DNA of 64,000 nt from DRTC01 sp964521025 (GTDB taxonomy: Bacteria > Cloacimonadota > Cloacimonadia > Cloacimonadales > TCS61). Location: positions 16,771 through 80,770 of the forward strand of contig CAZFPK010000013.1 of NCBI GenBank assembly GCA_964521025.1, given 5' to 3'. Both the position numbers and the translations under genes were made by a program. Of this stretch, positions 43,713 through 52,384 are shown piece after piece. The stretch's first letter is position 1. Each line of letters begins with the position of its first letter. The notes below the pieces were generated by a model. The model did not search any database. It worked only from the letters and a program-made list of their open reading frames with translations, and was not told where the DNA came from.

Positions 43713-44966
43713 TTACTTCTTATACTTCGGAGTCCAGAATAATTCCGGTTTTTCATAATTCAAATTCCAGAGATATTTTTCGATTTTTTCTTTCAAAGAT
43801 TTATCGATCTCTTTTTTGATAGGATAAACTTTTGCATTCAAAACTTTCTTCAGGAGATTCAAGGATGCATTGATTGTATTATCCAATCCTCTTTGTGAAA
43901 CATATTTGGGAATATCATCAGGAGTATGGATGAAGAAATTTGCTTTACCGCTGGAACGAGCAATATTGACAGAAGGAATTTCATAAACTGAAAAAGGTAT
44001 ACAATCGCTGCTGTATAAATCCAGTTTATTATGGAAAACAACTCCGATCTCTTTGGTGATACCGTCAAAATAACCGAGTAATTCTTTGGTGCCAATCACA
44101 TTCGCGGAATCGAGTCCGACCGGATCTCCGGAAACATCAACATTCACCACCAAGCCGATCTTGGTTTCCAATTCTTTTTTGTGCTTCTTCGCATAAGCCT
44201 GACTGCCCAAAAGTCCAAGTTCTTCTCCTGAAAAGAATATGATTCTCAAATCCCTTTCCGGTTGATTTTTGGAAAAATATTCTGCAATTTTGAGAAGCGT
44301 AACTGTTCCTCCGGCATTATCGGAAGAACCGGCACAACGCGCAACACTGTCATAATGTCCAACTGCGAGTGTTACATTTTCATCTTTTCCTTTTCCTTTA
44401 ATATCTACAACGATATTTTGGGCTTTTTGTTTCTTCACATTTTGAACAATTTCGATTTTTGCTTTTTTCCCGGAAAATTTCAGCAACTTCTCCCCTATTT
44501 CGTGTTTGATATTAACAGAATGAACATATCCATCCTCACTCGATTTCTGGCGATGAGACGACATATTCGCTTCTCTTCCCGGTCTGCCGATGCCAATATA
44601 AGCAGCAACTTCTCCTGCTTTCAGATCGAGTGCAAGTTTGCGGGAAAATCCGTAAGACATCACAATCTTGCCTTTGAATGCACCTTTGTTGCAGTTGATC
44701 ACTTCCTGGTTATCGAGATAGATGAATTCACCTTCGATAGTCGCATTCTCGTTCAAACCATAAGGAACTGCCGGGAATTCTTTTCCTTCGATAAAAATCT
44801 TTGCATCTCCCGGAGTGAAAGTAATCAAGTCGAACGATTCCAATTCTGGTGTCAATCCCAGCAGGTCGATATATTTCGATAATATTTTGATCGCTTTTCT
44901 CTCTCCATCAGTTCCCGCTAATCTCTCAAAACCGAGTTCTTTAATTACTTTGTATGCGTTTAACAT
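43713..44966 (-). CDS. M28-family metallopeptidase (aminopeptidase)
   Basis: 417 residues, no signal peptide. The zinc ligands of M28 are in their usual order: GHYDSV (His, with Asp), SSDNAGG (bridging Asp), FFSGEELGLLGS (catalytic Glu and ligand Glu), VNVDVSGDP (ligand Asp) and SDCIPFSVYEIPSVNIA; the last histidine is in FFIHTPDD. A PA-like inserted domain occupies about residues 50-160. It should remove N-terminal residues from peptides in the cytosol. AAGGAAGGA precedes the ATG. It heads a stretch of toxin-antitoxin genes on the same strand. Confidence 0.88.
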   Translation of the reverse strand: MLNAYKVIKELGFERLAGTDGERKAIKILSKYIDLLGLTPELESFDLITFTPGDAKIFIEGKEFPAVPYGLNENATIEGEFIYLDNQEVINCNKGAFKGKIVMSYGFSRKLALDLKAGEVAAYIGIGRPGREANMSSHRQKSSEDGYVHSVNIKHEIGEKLLKFSGKKAKIEIVQNVKKQKAQNIVVDIKGKGKDENVTLAVGHYDSVARCAGSSDNAGGTVTLLKIAEYFSKNQPERDLRIIFFSGEELGLLGSQAYAKKHKKELETKIGLVVNVDVSGDPVGLDSANVIGTKELLGYFDGITKEIGVVFHNKLDLYSSDCIPFSVYEIPSVNIARSSGKANFFIHTPDDIPKYVSQRGLDNTINASLNLLKKVLNAKVYPIKKEIDKSLKEKIEKYLWNLNYEKPELFWTPKYKK

Positions 44967-44983
44967 ATAATCCTTCCTTGTTA

Positions 44984-45244
44984 TTAATATACTTCTCGTC
45001 GATGCGCTACTCGTACGATTATTATGATTAGTTCTTCCTCTCTTTTTTGGAAAATGATCCGATATTTTCCTACTCTTAATCTGAAAAGTGCTTTAGATTT
45101 TCCTTTTAATAATTTGATCCGATTCTTCAATACTGTTGGATCTTCAACTAATTGATTGATTTTCTTTTTTTTGCGGTTCTGCCAGATAGGATCGATTTTT
45201 TGAAGTTCGTCTGCTGCTCTTTTTAAAAACTTGATTTTGAACAT
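44984..45244 (-). CDS. RelE-family toxin
   Basis: 86 residues: KIKFLKRAADELQKID, then LKGKSKALFRLRVGKYRIIF, then VRVAHRREVY, the standard RelE fold with conserved basic residues near the C-terminus and the terminal HRREVY. By family it is a ribosome-dependent mRNA interferase. Its ATG directly follows the antitoxin TAA. Forms a complete pair with 45245-45478. Confidence 0.9.
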   Translation of the reverse strand: MFKIKFLKRAADELQKIDPIWQNRKKKKINQLVEDPTVLKNRIKLLKGKSKALFRLRVGKYRIIFQKREEELIIIIVRVAHRREVY

Positions 45245-45478
45245 TTAAATCCCGAGTTCTTTCCAAACATCTTCCGCATCGATCAATTGAGTTTTTCCAA
45301 GTTCCAACTCCTTCATTCTTTTTTCAGCGATCTGTCCGTCTATTTCATCAAAATATAATTCCAACGCTTTCGCGACAATTCTGCTCTTTTTATCATTAAG
45401 TTCGCTGGCAATCAGGGTAAGTTCATTTGCGATAGATTCCGGTAAAGTCAGATTTAATCTAATATGTTTTTCGATCAT
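45245..45478 (-). CDS. Ribbon-helix-helix antitoxin
   Basis: 77 residues: RLNLTLPESIANELTLIASELNDKKSRIVAKALELYF is a ribbon-helix-helix DNA-binding domain, followed by an acidic toxin-binding tail ending EDVWKELGI. It neutralises the RelE-type toxin encoded directly downstream and should repress the pair's promoter. AGGAGG precedes ATG 45478. Confidence 0.9.
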   Translation of the reverse strand: MIEKHIRLNLTLPESIANELTLIASELNDKKSRIVAKALELYFDEIDGQIAEKRMKELELGKTQLIDAEDVWKELGI

Positions 45479-45635
45479 TTCAACCTCCTTTATGCTCAGA
45501 TTTATGTGTTTTTTAATAAGTATAATGTCAAGTATTTTATTGTGTGAATATCAGTTTGAACAGTCTCGCTAAATTGAAAAAATCCGAATTTGATTAATTC
45601 GGAGAATCAAAATTACAACGAAACCGAGTTTCGTG

Positions 45636-45935
45636 TTACAGATCAAACAAACGATAGTCGTGTATTATGCGCATGATATATACGATGTTATCGTAAATCC
45701 TGTAGATTATGCGATAGTTTTGATATAGAAGTTGTCGATATTCGATTTTGAGGATTTCGCTTTCCGGGATCAGCGGATTTCTTTCCGGGAAACTTTCCGG
45801 AGAAAATATTTTCTGTTCGATTTTAGCGATGAATTTCGATGCTGTTTTTACATTATCCAAAGTAATATATTGCCAAATTTCTTCAATATCATTTTGAGCG
45901 GATTTTGTGATCTGGATTTTATATTTTTTTTTCAC
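45636..45935 (-). CDS. ParE/RelE-type toxin
   Basis: 99 residues from GTG 45935, overlapping the antitoxin by 17 bases. Pattern: IQITKSAQNDIEEIWQYI, LPESEILKIEYRQLLYQNYRIIYRI, MRIIHDYRLFDL; the IEYRQLLYQNYRIIY core is typical of ParE toxins. A hairpin CCGAATT-TGATT-AATTCGG and an ACGAAAC-CGA-GTTTCGT hairpin lie in the 157-base gap downstream. Confidence 0.88.
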   Translation of the reverse strand: MKKKYKIQITKSAQNDIEEIWQYITLDNVKTASKFIAKIEQKIFSPESFPERNPLIPESEILKIEYRQLLYQNYRIIYRIYDNIVYIMRIIHDYRLFDL

Positions 45936-46197
45936 TTCTAAATCTCTTGAAAAATGATAGAGCGGTTTCTGTTCTGCCTATTTTGATATCCATTTCTGCT
46001 TTTGATAATTTCTGCATCAAGTCGAAGGCTGAGGACATTCTTTCAAATTCGGACGCATCGAGAAGAACTGCTTCTGCTTTGCCGTTAACAGTAAGAACAA
46101 CCGGTCTTCTGGTTTTATGAACCTGCTGCAGAACACTGTTCGTATGTTTTTTAAGTTCCGTTATAGAACGTATATCCCGAGTTATTTGCATTTGCAT
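45919..46197 (-). CDS. Phd/YefM-type antitoxin
   Basis: 92 residues. Phd/YefM fold: SITELKKHTNSVLQQVHKTRRPVVLTVNGKAEAVLLDASEFE, the usual prevent-host-death domain, then a helical tail that would bind the toxin. Pairs with the ParE-like gene downstream. AGGAGG is visible before the ATG. Confidence 0.9.
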   Translation of the reverse strand: MQMQITRDIRSITELKKHTNSVLQQVHKTRRPVVLTVNGKAEAVLLDASEFERMSSAFDLMQKLSKAEMDIKIGRTETALSFFKRFRSEKKI

Positions 46198-46288
46198 CTG
46201 AACCTCCTGTTTAATTCTAATTTAATACTCAATTAAAATTTTATTCGGAGTCAAATTAGAATTTTTGTGATTCCTGCCAAGAAAAAAA

Positions 46289-47248
46289 TTATATATAATT
46301 AGAAATATTTGAGTTACGACATTTAGCAAATTGTTTTTCGATTTTACTTCCCTGAAAAATATTATTTTGAATGATATATTTCCTCAAGGAATTCATCCAT
46401 TTGGTTTTATTACCTTTGAAATCTCCAATCGTCAAATCAGTATTGAGAATATTCGAAGTAAATAGTCTTGTGATGACAATATCTCCTCTTAAAAATGGAA
46501 GTAAATCTCCAAGAATTTTGATATAATTCTCGATCATAAAAATCGAGACTTCTCCGTTCTCATACATTTCTTTTAATTTTGTATTTTTGTATATCATTAA
46601 GTTATGGAATTTTACCTGCTTGATATATTTATTGGAAGAAACATACTCGATTGTCTCTTTCATGTCCTCGAAACTTTCTCCCGGAATTCCCAAGATCAGA
46701 TGAACTCCAACCTCCAAACCTGCTTTTCCACATAAATCTATTGCTTTTCTACATAGTTCGAAATCGTGTCCTCGCTGCAGGAATTTCAAACTTTTCTCGT
46801 GAATTGTCTGCAGCCCGATTTCGATCGTTACCGGAACATCGAATGATGATAACATTTCAACAGTTTTTTCATTCACAAAATCAGGGCGAGTGGAAACAAT
46901 CAATCCAATGATTTTTGGATGGGAAAGTGCCCGGGAAAATTTCTTTTTTAGTTCGGAAATTTTTCCAGCAGTCGAGGTCTCATCCTGGAAATATGCTAAT
47001 AGATCAACATCTCCGCAACTTTCTATAATTAATGGAATTGCCTTTTCCAATTGCTCTGTTATGGATAGATTTTCGGATTGATATTCACCAGTAAAGGAAT
47101 TTGGATTGCAGAAAATACAACCGTTCTTTTTGCTTCGATGAGGACAGACAATTCCAATGCTTAATCCCACCCGGAATACTTTTCGACCAAATCTCTTTTT
47201 CAGATAAGTAGAATATGAATAAATCCTGTCTTCTAATTTTTGTTGCAT
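46289..47248 (-). CDS. TIGR01212-family radical SAM protein (YhcC-like)
   Basis: 319 residues. A radical SAM cysteine cluster of the extended form CPHRSKKNGCIFC near residue 35, followed by NPNSF; then IGLIVSTRPDF and ETEIGLQT-like EIGLQTIHEKSL; then GAHLILG-like GVHLILGIPGESFEDM. The family is widespread, but the reaction is uncertain (an RNA modification role has been suggested). It sits between toxin-antitoxin pairs on the minus strand with no operon partner. Confidence 0.85.
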   Translation of the reverse strand: MQQKLEDRIYSYSTYLKKRFGRKVFRVGLSIGIVCPHRSKKNGCIFCNPNSFTGEYQSENLSITEQLEKAIPLIIESCGDVDLLAYFQDETSTAGKISELKKKFSRALSHPKIIGLIVSTRPDFVNEKTVEMLSSFDVPVTIEIGLQTIHEKSLKFLQRGHDFELCRKAIDLCGKAGLEVGVHLILGIPGESFEDMKETIEYVSSNKYIKQVKFHNLMIYKNTKLKEMYENGEVSIFMIENYIKILGDLLPFLRGDIVITRLFTSNILNTDLTIGDFKGNKTKWMNSLRKYIIQNNIFQGSKIEKQFAKCRNSNISNYI

Positions 47249-47309
47249 AAATCAGGATCAATCAGAGACATTTCATACGAGTTAATTCAAAGTTTATAAA
47301 TAGATTAAA

Positions 47310-47516
47310 TTACAATTCTGTTTCATCAATTCCTGCAACTTTCATAAAGTGTTTTAATAAACCGATTTTGATAGTTTTATTGCTATGAACAGGAACAGAA
47401 ATGCGAGCAGGATTATTTGATTTTATATAAATATGATGGCTACCATTGATCCTTTTCAGTTTCCAGTCGTGATTTTCCAGTATTCGACAAAATCTTTTCC
47501 CGCTGATAGATTTCAA
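47310..47516 (-). CDS. hicA: HicA-family toxin
   Basis: 68 residues from TTG 47516, overlapping hicB by 4 bases. Pattern: [30 protein letters not shown], with the catalytic histidine in GSHHIY, then [23 protein letters not shown]. HicA toxins are dsRBD-like mRNA interferases. The gene order here is hicB then hicA. Confidence 0.92.
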   Translation of the reverse strand: MKSISGKRFCRILENHDWKLKRINGSHHIYIKSNNPARISVPVHSNKTIKIGLLKHFMKVAGIDETEL

Positions 47517-47716
47517 ACTGCAATCTCCAAAACTCTATCACTTTCTTTTACCGTAATATTTTGGACATCAATTGAAAGACATCCATCTACTGCTTCATAG
47601 ATATTTTTTAACAATTCCTCGAAAGTATCACCTTGGGTTGCACATCCCGGAATTGCAGGGACTTCCGCCCAAAATCCACCTTCTTCTGCAGTATGAATAA
47701 TAACTTTTAATTTCAT
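47513..47716 (-). CDS. hicB: HicB-family antitoxin
   Basis: 67 residues: [33 protein letters not shown] is the HicB partial RNase H-like fold. The short form lacks a separate DNA-binding domain. It inactivates HicA. AGGAG precedes ATG 47716. Confidence 0.92.
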   Translation of the reverse strand: MKLKVIIHTAEEGGFWAEVPAIPGCATQGDTFEELLKNIYEAVDGCLSIDVQNITVKESDRVLEIAV

Positions 47717-47886
47717 TTATCTAACTCCTGAAAAATTATCTTCATTCCATAAAATACAATTCGAATAATCCGGTCTATCTAATTATGTCAATTTTTTTGT
47801 CAAAAGTAAAAATTATACAACTGAGTTGTAAAGATTTTTCAAAAAGAAAATTCAGCAGTTATAAGCAGAATTCATTATCGGACAGC

Positions 47887-47910
47887 CTGTTCATTTTTGA
47901 ACAGTTTTTT
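47887..47910 (+). terminator. Hairpin with T-run upstream of the HlyD gene
   Basis: CTGTTCA-TTTT-TGAACAG followed by six T. No plus-strand gene precedes it, so it may isolate the hicBA promoter region from the HlyD gene. Confidence 0.55.
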
Positions 47911-47958
47911 CTTTGATTACATTTCCGTATCTTATTAATAATTAACACATTAAATAAA

Positions 47959-47974
47959 TGGTATAGGAAATGCT
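47959..47974 (+). promoter_or_regulatory. Candidate sigma-54 promoter of the HlyD gene
   Basis: TGGTAT-AGGAA-ATGCT has the invariant GG and GC dinucleotides 10 bases apart, as in -24/-12 promoters; the flanking bases match the consensus only partly. It lies about 40 bases before the HlyD start. An NtrC-type regulator is encoded at 53562. Low-certainty call. Confidence 0.35.
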
Positions 47975-48012
47975 TCAATCATAAATTTAAAAAGAGAAAA
48001 TTAAGATAAATT

Positions 48013-49263
48013 ATGGATAAAGAATTATCAGCACCAATTATCAGAAAACAGAAGATGAAAAAAATCTTTCGTTTTTCAATATATATTCTCATCTTTATTA
48101 TCATTTTAATAATGTTCAGAACTTTGATCCGACCTTCTATCAAACGCTCACGGATAAGAACTGCAATTACTGAAATTGGAGCAATCGAAGGAACGATCTC
48201 CGCTTCCGGGATTGTAGTTCCGGAATTTGAACAGGTTGTCATCTGCCCAATGCAGGCAATCATCGACAGTGTTTATCACAAAGCAGGAGATCAGATCGAA
48301 AAAGGTGAACCTATCCTGAAATTGAATAATGAATTTACTATCCTAACTTATGAAAAACTCAAAGATGAATATCAGTTACAGGCGAATAGGAAAACACAGT
48401 TAAAACTGACAATGGAGCGTCAATTACTGGAACTTCAAACCCAACTCGAAATTTTAGAACTTCAAGTTAAATCTTTCCAAGCAAAACTGGAAGCACAGGA
48501 ACAGATTTATAAAGTCGGAGGTGGCGCAAGAACTAATTATGATCAGGCAAAATTGAATGTTGAAATTTCCGTTTTGGAAAAAGTACAACTCAAAAAAAAA
48601 ATCGAGAACCATCAAAAGTCTTTAGAAGCCGATCTAACTGAAATCGATCTTCAACTTCGTATCCGGCAAAACAGGATCAAAGAACTTGAAAGACAACTGG
48701 AACTGGCTGAGACAAAAGCAGCCAGGAAAGGAGTTATAACCTGGGTTAATGACAACATCGGAGCAAATGTGAATAAAGGTCAGGAAATCGTGCGTATTGC
48801 AGATCTGGATAAATTCAAAGTAGAATCCAAAATCTCGGATATTCACGCTTCCAAATTGATGATTGGAAATCCAGTCAGGATCAGGATAAATGAGAACGAT
48901 CTGACCGGGAAAATTGTCAGTATCGAACCAACCATCATGAATGGAATTATTACATTTTTCGTAGAATTAAATAATAAAACCAGTGAATTATTACGCTCTA
49001 ATTTAAGAGTCGATGTTTTTGTGATCACCTCATCCAGACAAAATATCGTCAGAATCAAAAATGGTCCTTTCATCAATGGTTCGGGAAAGCAGGATGTCTT
49101 TGTGATCAAAGGAAATAAAGCAATCCGGAAAACCGTAAATATCGGTGCTACAAACTTTGATTTTGCCGAAATCGAAAGCGGGATCGAAGTCGGTGAAGAA
49201 GTTATCATTTCCAATATGGAAGACCATCTGCATCAAAAAGAGATTAGAATAAAAGATAAATGA
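48013..49263 (+). CDS. HlyD-family periplasmic adaptor (efflux/export)
   Basis: 416 residues. One N-terminal transmembrane anchor (about 17-38), a first lipoyl half (ISASGIVVPEFEQVVICPMQAIIDSVYHKAGDQIEKGEPIL), a long coiled-coil hairpin (about 120-235), a second lipoyl half and a beta-barrel domain (VRIADLDKFKVESKISD). This is a membrane-fusion protein for an ABC exporter of MacA type. Its usual partner genes (MacB-like ATPase/permease) are not next to it. Downstream is a 600-base non-coding stretch and then a truncated histidine kinase, so the transporter genes may have been lost. Confidence 0.85.
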   Translation: MDKELSAPIIRKQKMKKIFRFSIYILIFIIILIMFRTLIRPSIKRSRIRTAITEIGAIEGTISASGIVVPEFEQVVICPMQAIIDSVYHKAGDQIEKGEPILKLNNEFTILTYEKLKDEYQLQANRKTQLKLTMERQLLELQTQLEILELQVKSFQAKLEAQEQIYKVGGGARTNYDQAKLNVEISVLEKVQLKKKIENHQKSLEADLTEIDLQLRIRQNRIKELERQLELAETKAARKGVITWVNDNIGANVNKGQEIVRIADLDKFKVESKISDIHASKLMIGNPVRIRINENDLTGKIVSIEPTIMNGIITFFVELNNKTSELLRSNLRVDVFVITSSRQNIVRIKNGPFINGSGKQDVFVIKGNKAIRKTVNIGATNFDFAEIESGIEVGEEVIISNMEDHLHQKEIRIKDK

Positions 49264-49861
49264 AAAGAACCGCTAATGGCTGCTGCTGCTCCCGTTGTCG
49301 ACTTAACACAAGACCTTCGGCTTGTGCCAGGCTACTATCTATCAGCGAGCTGATAGTTTCATTAAGATGAAACAAAGTATTGTAGAACAATTTGCTAAAT
49401 TGTCAATTTTTCTGATAATCCTGACTCCTTATATTCTTTAATTTACATAGTGGTTTCATAAGAGTCTTGAAGAGAAAAAGATTTTACAAAAGTTTACGGT
49501 TAAGTTGAATAATATAATTTATGAAAACTTATGAAAATAAATTGGCTAGAAAGGTTCCCCTACCTGAAGTTAGGGATTATTGATCAGGTAGTTATCTCAA
49601 TCAATAGCCCATTCTTTTAAGTGTGGGATCAATGACAAAAGGAGTATCAGGTCTGCCCTTATCCAATCTCCAACTTGACGGGAACTCTTATGGTTCAATC
49701 AACTAATCGGAATTATGAGCAGCTAACAGACTCCATAGGGACTCGATCGTCCTGAAAAAATTAGGTTATACTACCCTGAACACTCTATAAAAATTTCAAA
49801 AGATTTTTCACCTCATGGGGTGAAAACACTCATTAATCACTCTCTATTTTTGTGAAACAAA
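49264..49861. other. Structured non-coding stretch, possible mobile-element scar
   Basis: 600 bases with no gene. Stacked hairpins CTATCAG-CGAG-CTGATAG (49339-49356) and GTTTCAT-TAAG-ATGAAAC (49356-49373) are followed by GAACAATTTGCTAAATTGTC (49384). From 49540 to 49790 the composition changes: less AT-rich, with imperfect stems CCCTACCTGAAGTTAGGG (49558-49575) and CCCA...TGGG (49608-49627), TACCTGA/TCAGGTA (49561-49590) and GGAC-TCGATC-GTCC. This could be a structured RNA or the end of a lost mobile element. I could not match it to any RNA family I know. Confidence 0.4.
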
Positions 49862-50410
49862 AAATATTATTTATATGTAGGAGATAAAAAAGACTTTGAA
49901 ACTTCTTTGAATATCGCTGTGGAACGAAATGAAAACCTGAATAAGTTTATGAATAAATTTGCCGATATCGTGCGTCTTCCCAAACCTTTGAAAAAGAAAA
50001 CAAACCTGAACGAACCGGTAAAAGCAATTTCTATTTTGATGGATAAGAATCCAAAGATAAAATGGAAACTGGAACTCTGTAAACAGCCGCTAATAGTTGA
50101 ACTCGATGTTGAGCAAATGGAACTGGTTTTGATAAATATCCTGAAAAATTCGCTGGAAGCGATCGAAGATAAAGGAACAATTTTCATCAAAACAAGCGTT
50201 CATCCAAAGCAGAAATTAATTATCACAGATAATGGAAAAGGAATCGATAAGAATATTCAGCAGAATTTATTTACCCAGTTTTTTAGCACTAAAAAAGGTG
50301 GTCAGGGAATTGTGTTGACTCTGATTAGGGAGATTTTGGTTAATCATGGTTTTAAGTTTTCGCTGGAGATGAATGAGGAAGGGGAAACGGAGTTTGTGAT
50401 AGAATTTTAG
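49862..50410 (+). pseudogene. Truncated sensor histidine kinase (C-terminal part)
   Basis: About 182 codons. The frame opens after a TGA at 49853, without a normal start. It begins KKYYLYVGDKKDFETSLNIA and VERNENLNKFMNKFADIVRLP, the helix after the phospho-His in such kinases, and continues with the ATPase domain: NILKNSLEAI (N box), ITDNGKGI (G1), FFSTKKGGQGIVLTLIREIL (F/G2 boxes). The sensor and His-box parts are missing. The nearest possible start is TTG 49907. It may be non-functional, or a free ATPase domain. It was probably part of an HlyD-transporter-regulator operon. Confidence 0.75.
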
Positions 50411-50481
50411 AAAGAAAGGAGAAATGGAGAAACGGAAGAAAGGAGAAACGGAGAAATAGAAAAGGATCATATTTTTAGTCG

Positions 50482-51249
50482 TTATCTTTTTTCTATAATA
50501 TTGCTGAATCTCCTGCTGCTGATCGGATGATCGGCTACGATTTTCCCGTCTAAAATAATGCAGAAACTTCCAAAAGCACATGGAATTTTTTGGGCATCTC
50601 GATGATCCTGCAATTCGATAATTCGTGGAGTAATACCATATTTTTCTTCTGCCGTTTTAGAAATATCAGTAACACTCTTGATCGCATACGGACATTGATC
50701 GGAAGTAATAATGAACAATCCTTTATTATATTTTTCCAAAGAATTTTCGGGAAAAACTTTTAATTTTGGATTGGAAATTTCCGGATCAAATTTCTTTACG
50801 AGCAATTCAAAATCAGGTTCAGATTTATCAACGATTTCAAAACCTGCTTTCAGGAAAACTTCATTCCCCTGCATAAAAGAACCTTTGCGAGTTACTACGG
50901 CAACTCCGTTCATATTTTGAGATTTTGCATCTTCCACACATTCATTCACCAAATCCAAACCATAACCTTTTTCTTTAAATTTTCGAGACATAATATAGAT
51001 GCAATGAATGAACATAAATCCTTTGGCATTGACGGGTCGCCAGGCAAATTCTCCCGGAAGATATTCTATCCCGCCGACTGCTCTTTTTTCTTCTGAAAAT
51101 AAAATTTTGTATTTCATTCCTTTTTTAAAATGTTTTTTTATCCAATCTGCTTTTCTTTTATAACCCTCGTTTTTCAGACTTTTGTAACCGCACATCCCGT
51201 AATTCTGGATGTTGGTCTCATTTGTATCGATTATTTTTGCTTTGCTCAT
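50482..51249 (-). CDS. GNAT acetyltransferase with YoaP-like C-terminal domain
   Basis: About 255 residues from ATG 51249 with GGAGG upstream (TTG/ATG 51285 is an upstream extension that would include the ribosome site). The N-terminal GNAT fold (residues 20-150) has FMFIHCIYIMSRKFKEKGYG, an acetyl-CoA-loop variant. The C-terminal part (from about 175) contains GLFIITSDQCPYAIKSV, a thioredoxin-like segment of YoaP proteins with a single Cys in the DQCPY motif. The ending is IPCAFGSFCIILDGKIVADHPIS. Role unknown. Convergent with the histidine kinase remnant; the 70-base gap contains purine repeats. Confidence 0.75.
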   Translation of the reverse strand: MSKAKIIDTNETNIQNYGMCGYKSLKNEGYKRKADWIKKHFKKGMKYKILFSEEKRAVGGIEYLPGEFAWRPVNAKGFMFIHCIYIMSRKFKEKGYGLDLVNECVEDAKSQNMNGVAVVTRKGSFMQGNEVFLKAGFEIVDKSEPDFELLVKKFDPEISNPKLKVFPENSLEKYNKGLFIITSDQCPYAIKSVTDISKTAEEKYGITPRIIELQDHRDAQKIPCAFGSFCIILDGKIVADHPISSRRFSNIIEKR

Positions 51250-51268
51250 TGAACCTCCATATAATTCT

Positions 51269-51295
51269 GTAAAACAATTTGGCAAATTGTTTTAC
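51269..51295. terminator. 12-bp perfect hairpin between two acetyltransferase genes
   Basis: GTAAAACAATTT-GGC-AAATTGTTTTAC is a perfect 12-pair stem with a 3-base loop. It is the longest member of the GTAA...GCC...TTAC family. It lies between two minus-strand genes and could end transcription of the upstream one. Confidence 0.6.
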
Positions 51296-51305
51296 ATCTA
51301 TTTTT

Positions 51306-52175
51306 TTATGCCTGAGAAGTAAACGGAAAAATGATCTTCTCATTTTTGAATGGACTTAGCTCATAAATATGTAATTGATTATCAGTAAATTCTCTCGTTT
51401 TGAAATTCATCGATCCCAATTTATCAGGCATAAATTGAAACTCGATGATGGTATTTTCATTATTTGATATATATGGAAAAATATCCGAAAATTTGGGAAT
51501 CTCCTTTCCGATAATATCGTAAATGATCAGTTTATTTTCTTTCCTTTCAAAAATTAGAATTAACTCCAGCTCAGGAATAAAGAAAATAAAATCGCTGACC
51601 GGATAGAGTGCGTGGTACATCAATAATTTTTCACTCAAAATCCCGATCTTGTTTGAAACCGGCTTTCTATCGCGTGCAAATTCATAAACTTTTTGCAGAT
51701 TATCCAGATTGCTCATCTCGAGTTTTATTATTCCTCTTTTTTGGGGAATAGCTTTTAACTCCACAAAATATTTGTATTCTTTTTGAAAGAGAAAATTCTG
51801 TTTCTGATAAAAGGAAACTGCTTCATCATTTGCATAAAGGAAAATAAAATCATGATCCTCACGGCAAAATTCAATCGCTTCCTGAATGAGTTTTTTCCCT
51901 AAACCTTCTCTACGATATTCCGGCAAAGTCCCAACTGTGCTGAATTGAGAGGCTCTTTTCATCTGTCCATTCATTATCATCTGCAGGGAATAGACCGAAA
52001 CATTTGAGACAATCTTGTCATTTTCCAGAAACGAGATCGGTTTGTAATTTTCATCCCAGAAACCGTTTTGAATCCACCTGGTTAAATCAAGATTGAAAAT
52101 CTGAATGGCAAAATCAGTCAGGAGATGTCTATTTCCCGGATTTTCACAATAATCTTTGATCAGTTTATATTTCAC
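51306..52175 (-). CDS. GNAT-family acetyltransferase
   Basis: 289 residues. The N-terminal GNAT domain has FSTVGTLPEYRREGLGKKLIQEAIEFC, with the acetyl-CoA loop RREGLGKK near residue 92, and a FLYANDEAVSFYQKQNF tail. The C-terminal half is a second, possibly GNAT-related or SCP-like domain (SDFIFFIPELELILIF). Probably cytosolic; substrate unknown. It is 60 bases before the next acetyltransferase and separated from it by a strong hairpin. Confidence 0.78.
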   Translation of the reverse strand: MKYKLIKDYCENPGNRHLLTDFAIQIFNLDLTRWIQNGFWDENYKPISFLENDKIVSNVSVYSLQMIMNGQMKRASQFSTVGTLPEYRREGLGKKLIQEAIEFCREDHDFIFLYANDEAVSFYQKQNFLFQKEYKYFVELKAIPQKRGIIKLEMSNLDNLQKVYEFARDRKPVSNKIGILSEKLLMYHALYPVSDFIFFIPELELILIFERKENKLIIYDIIGKEIPKFSDIFPYISNNENTIIEFQFMPDKLGSMNFKTREFTDNQLHIYELSPFKNEKIIFPFTSQA

Positions 52176-52384
52176 TTTTTGATTTTCCTATTCACTGGAT
52201 TTAACATAATACATAATAAAAATATTTCATTTCTATTGCTGCTCAGTACAGCGATTTCAAGTCGTCTTCCTTCGTCAAAACTTGTTTTGACGCTGTCCAT
52301 ACGACTCGAATGGTGAATTTTCAAATTAGCTAATAAAAGTCTTCCGAATTATTCCTCTCGTTCGATAAAGTGAGGTCAATGGAG

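Noticed and set aside
49264..49861. Known structured RNAs (tmRNA, RNase P RNA, SRP RNA, 6S) in the gap before the kinase remnant
   Set aside because: None of their conserved core sequences could be found on either strand by eye.
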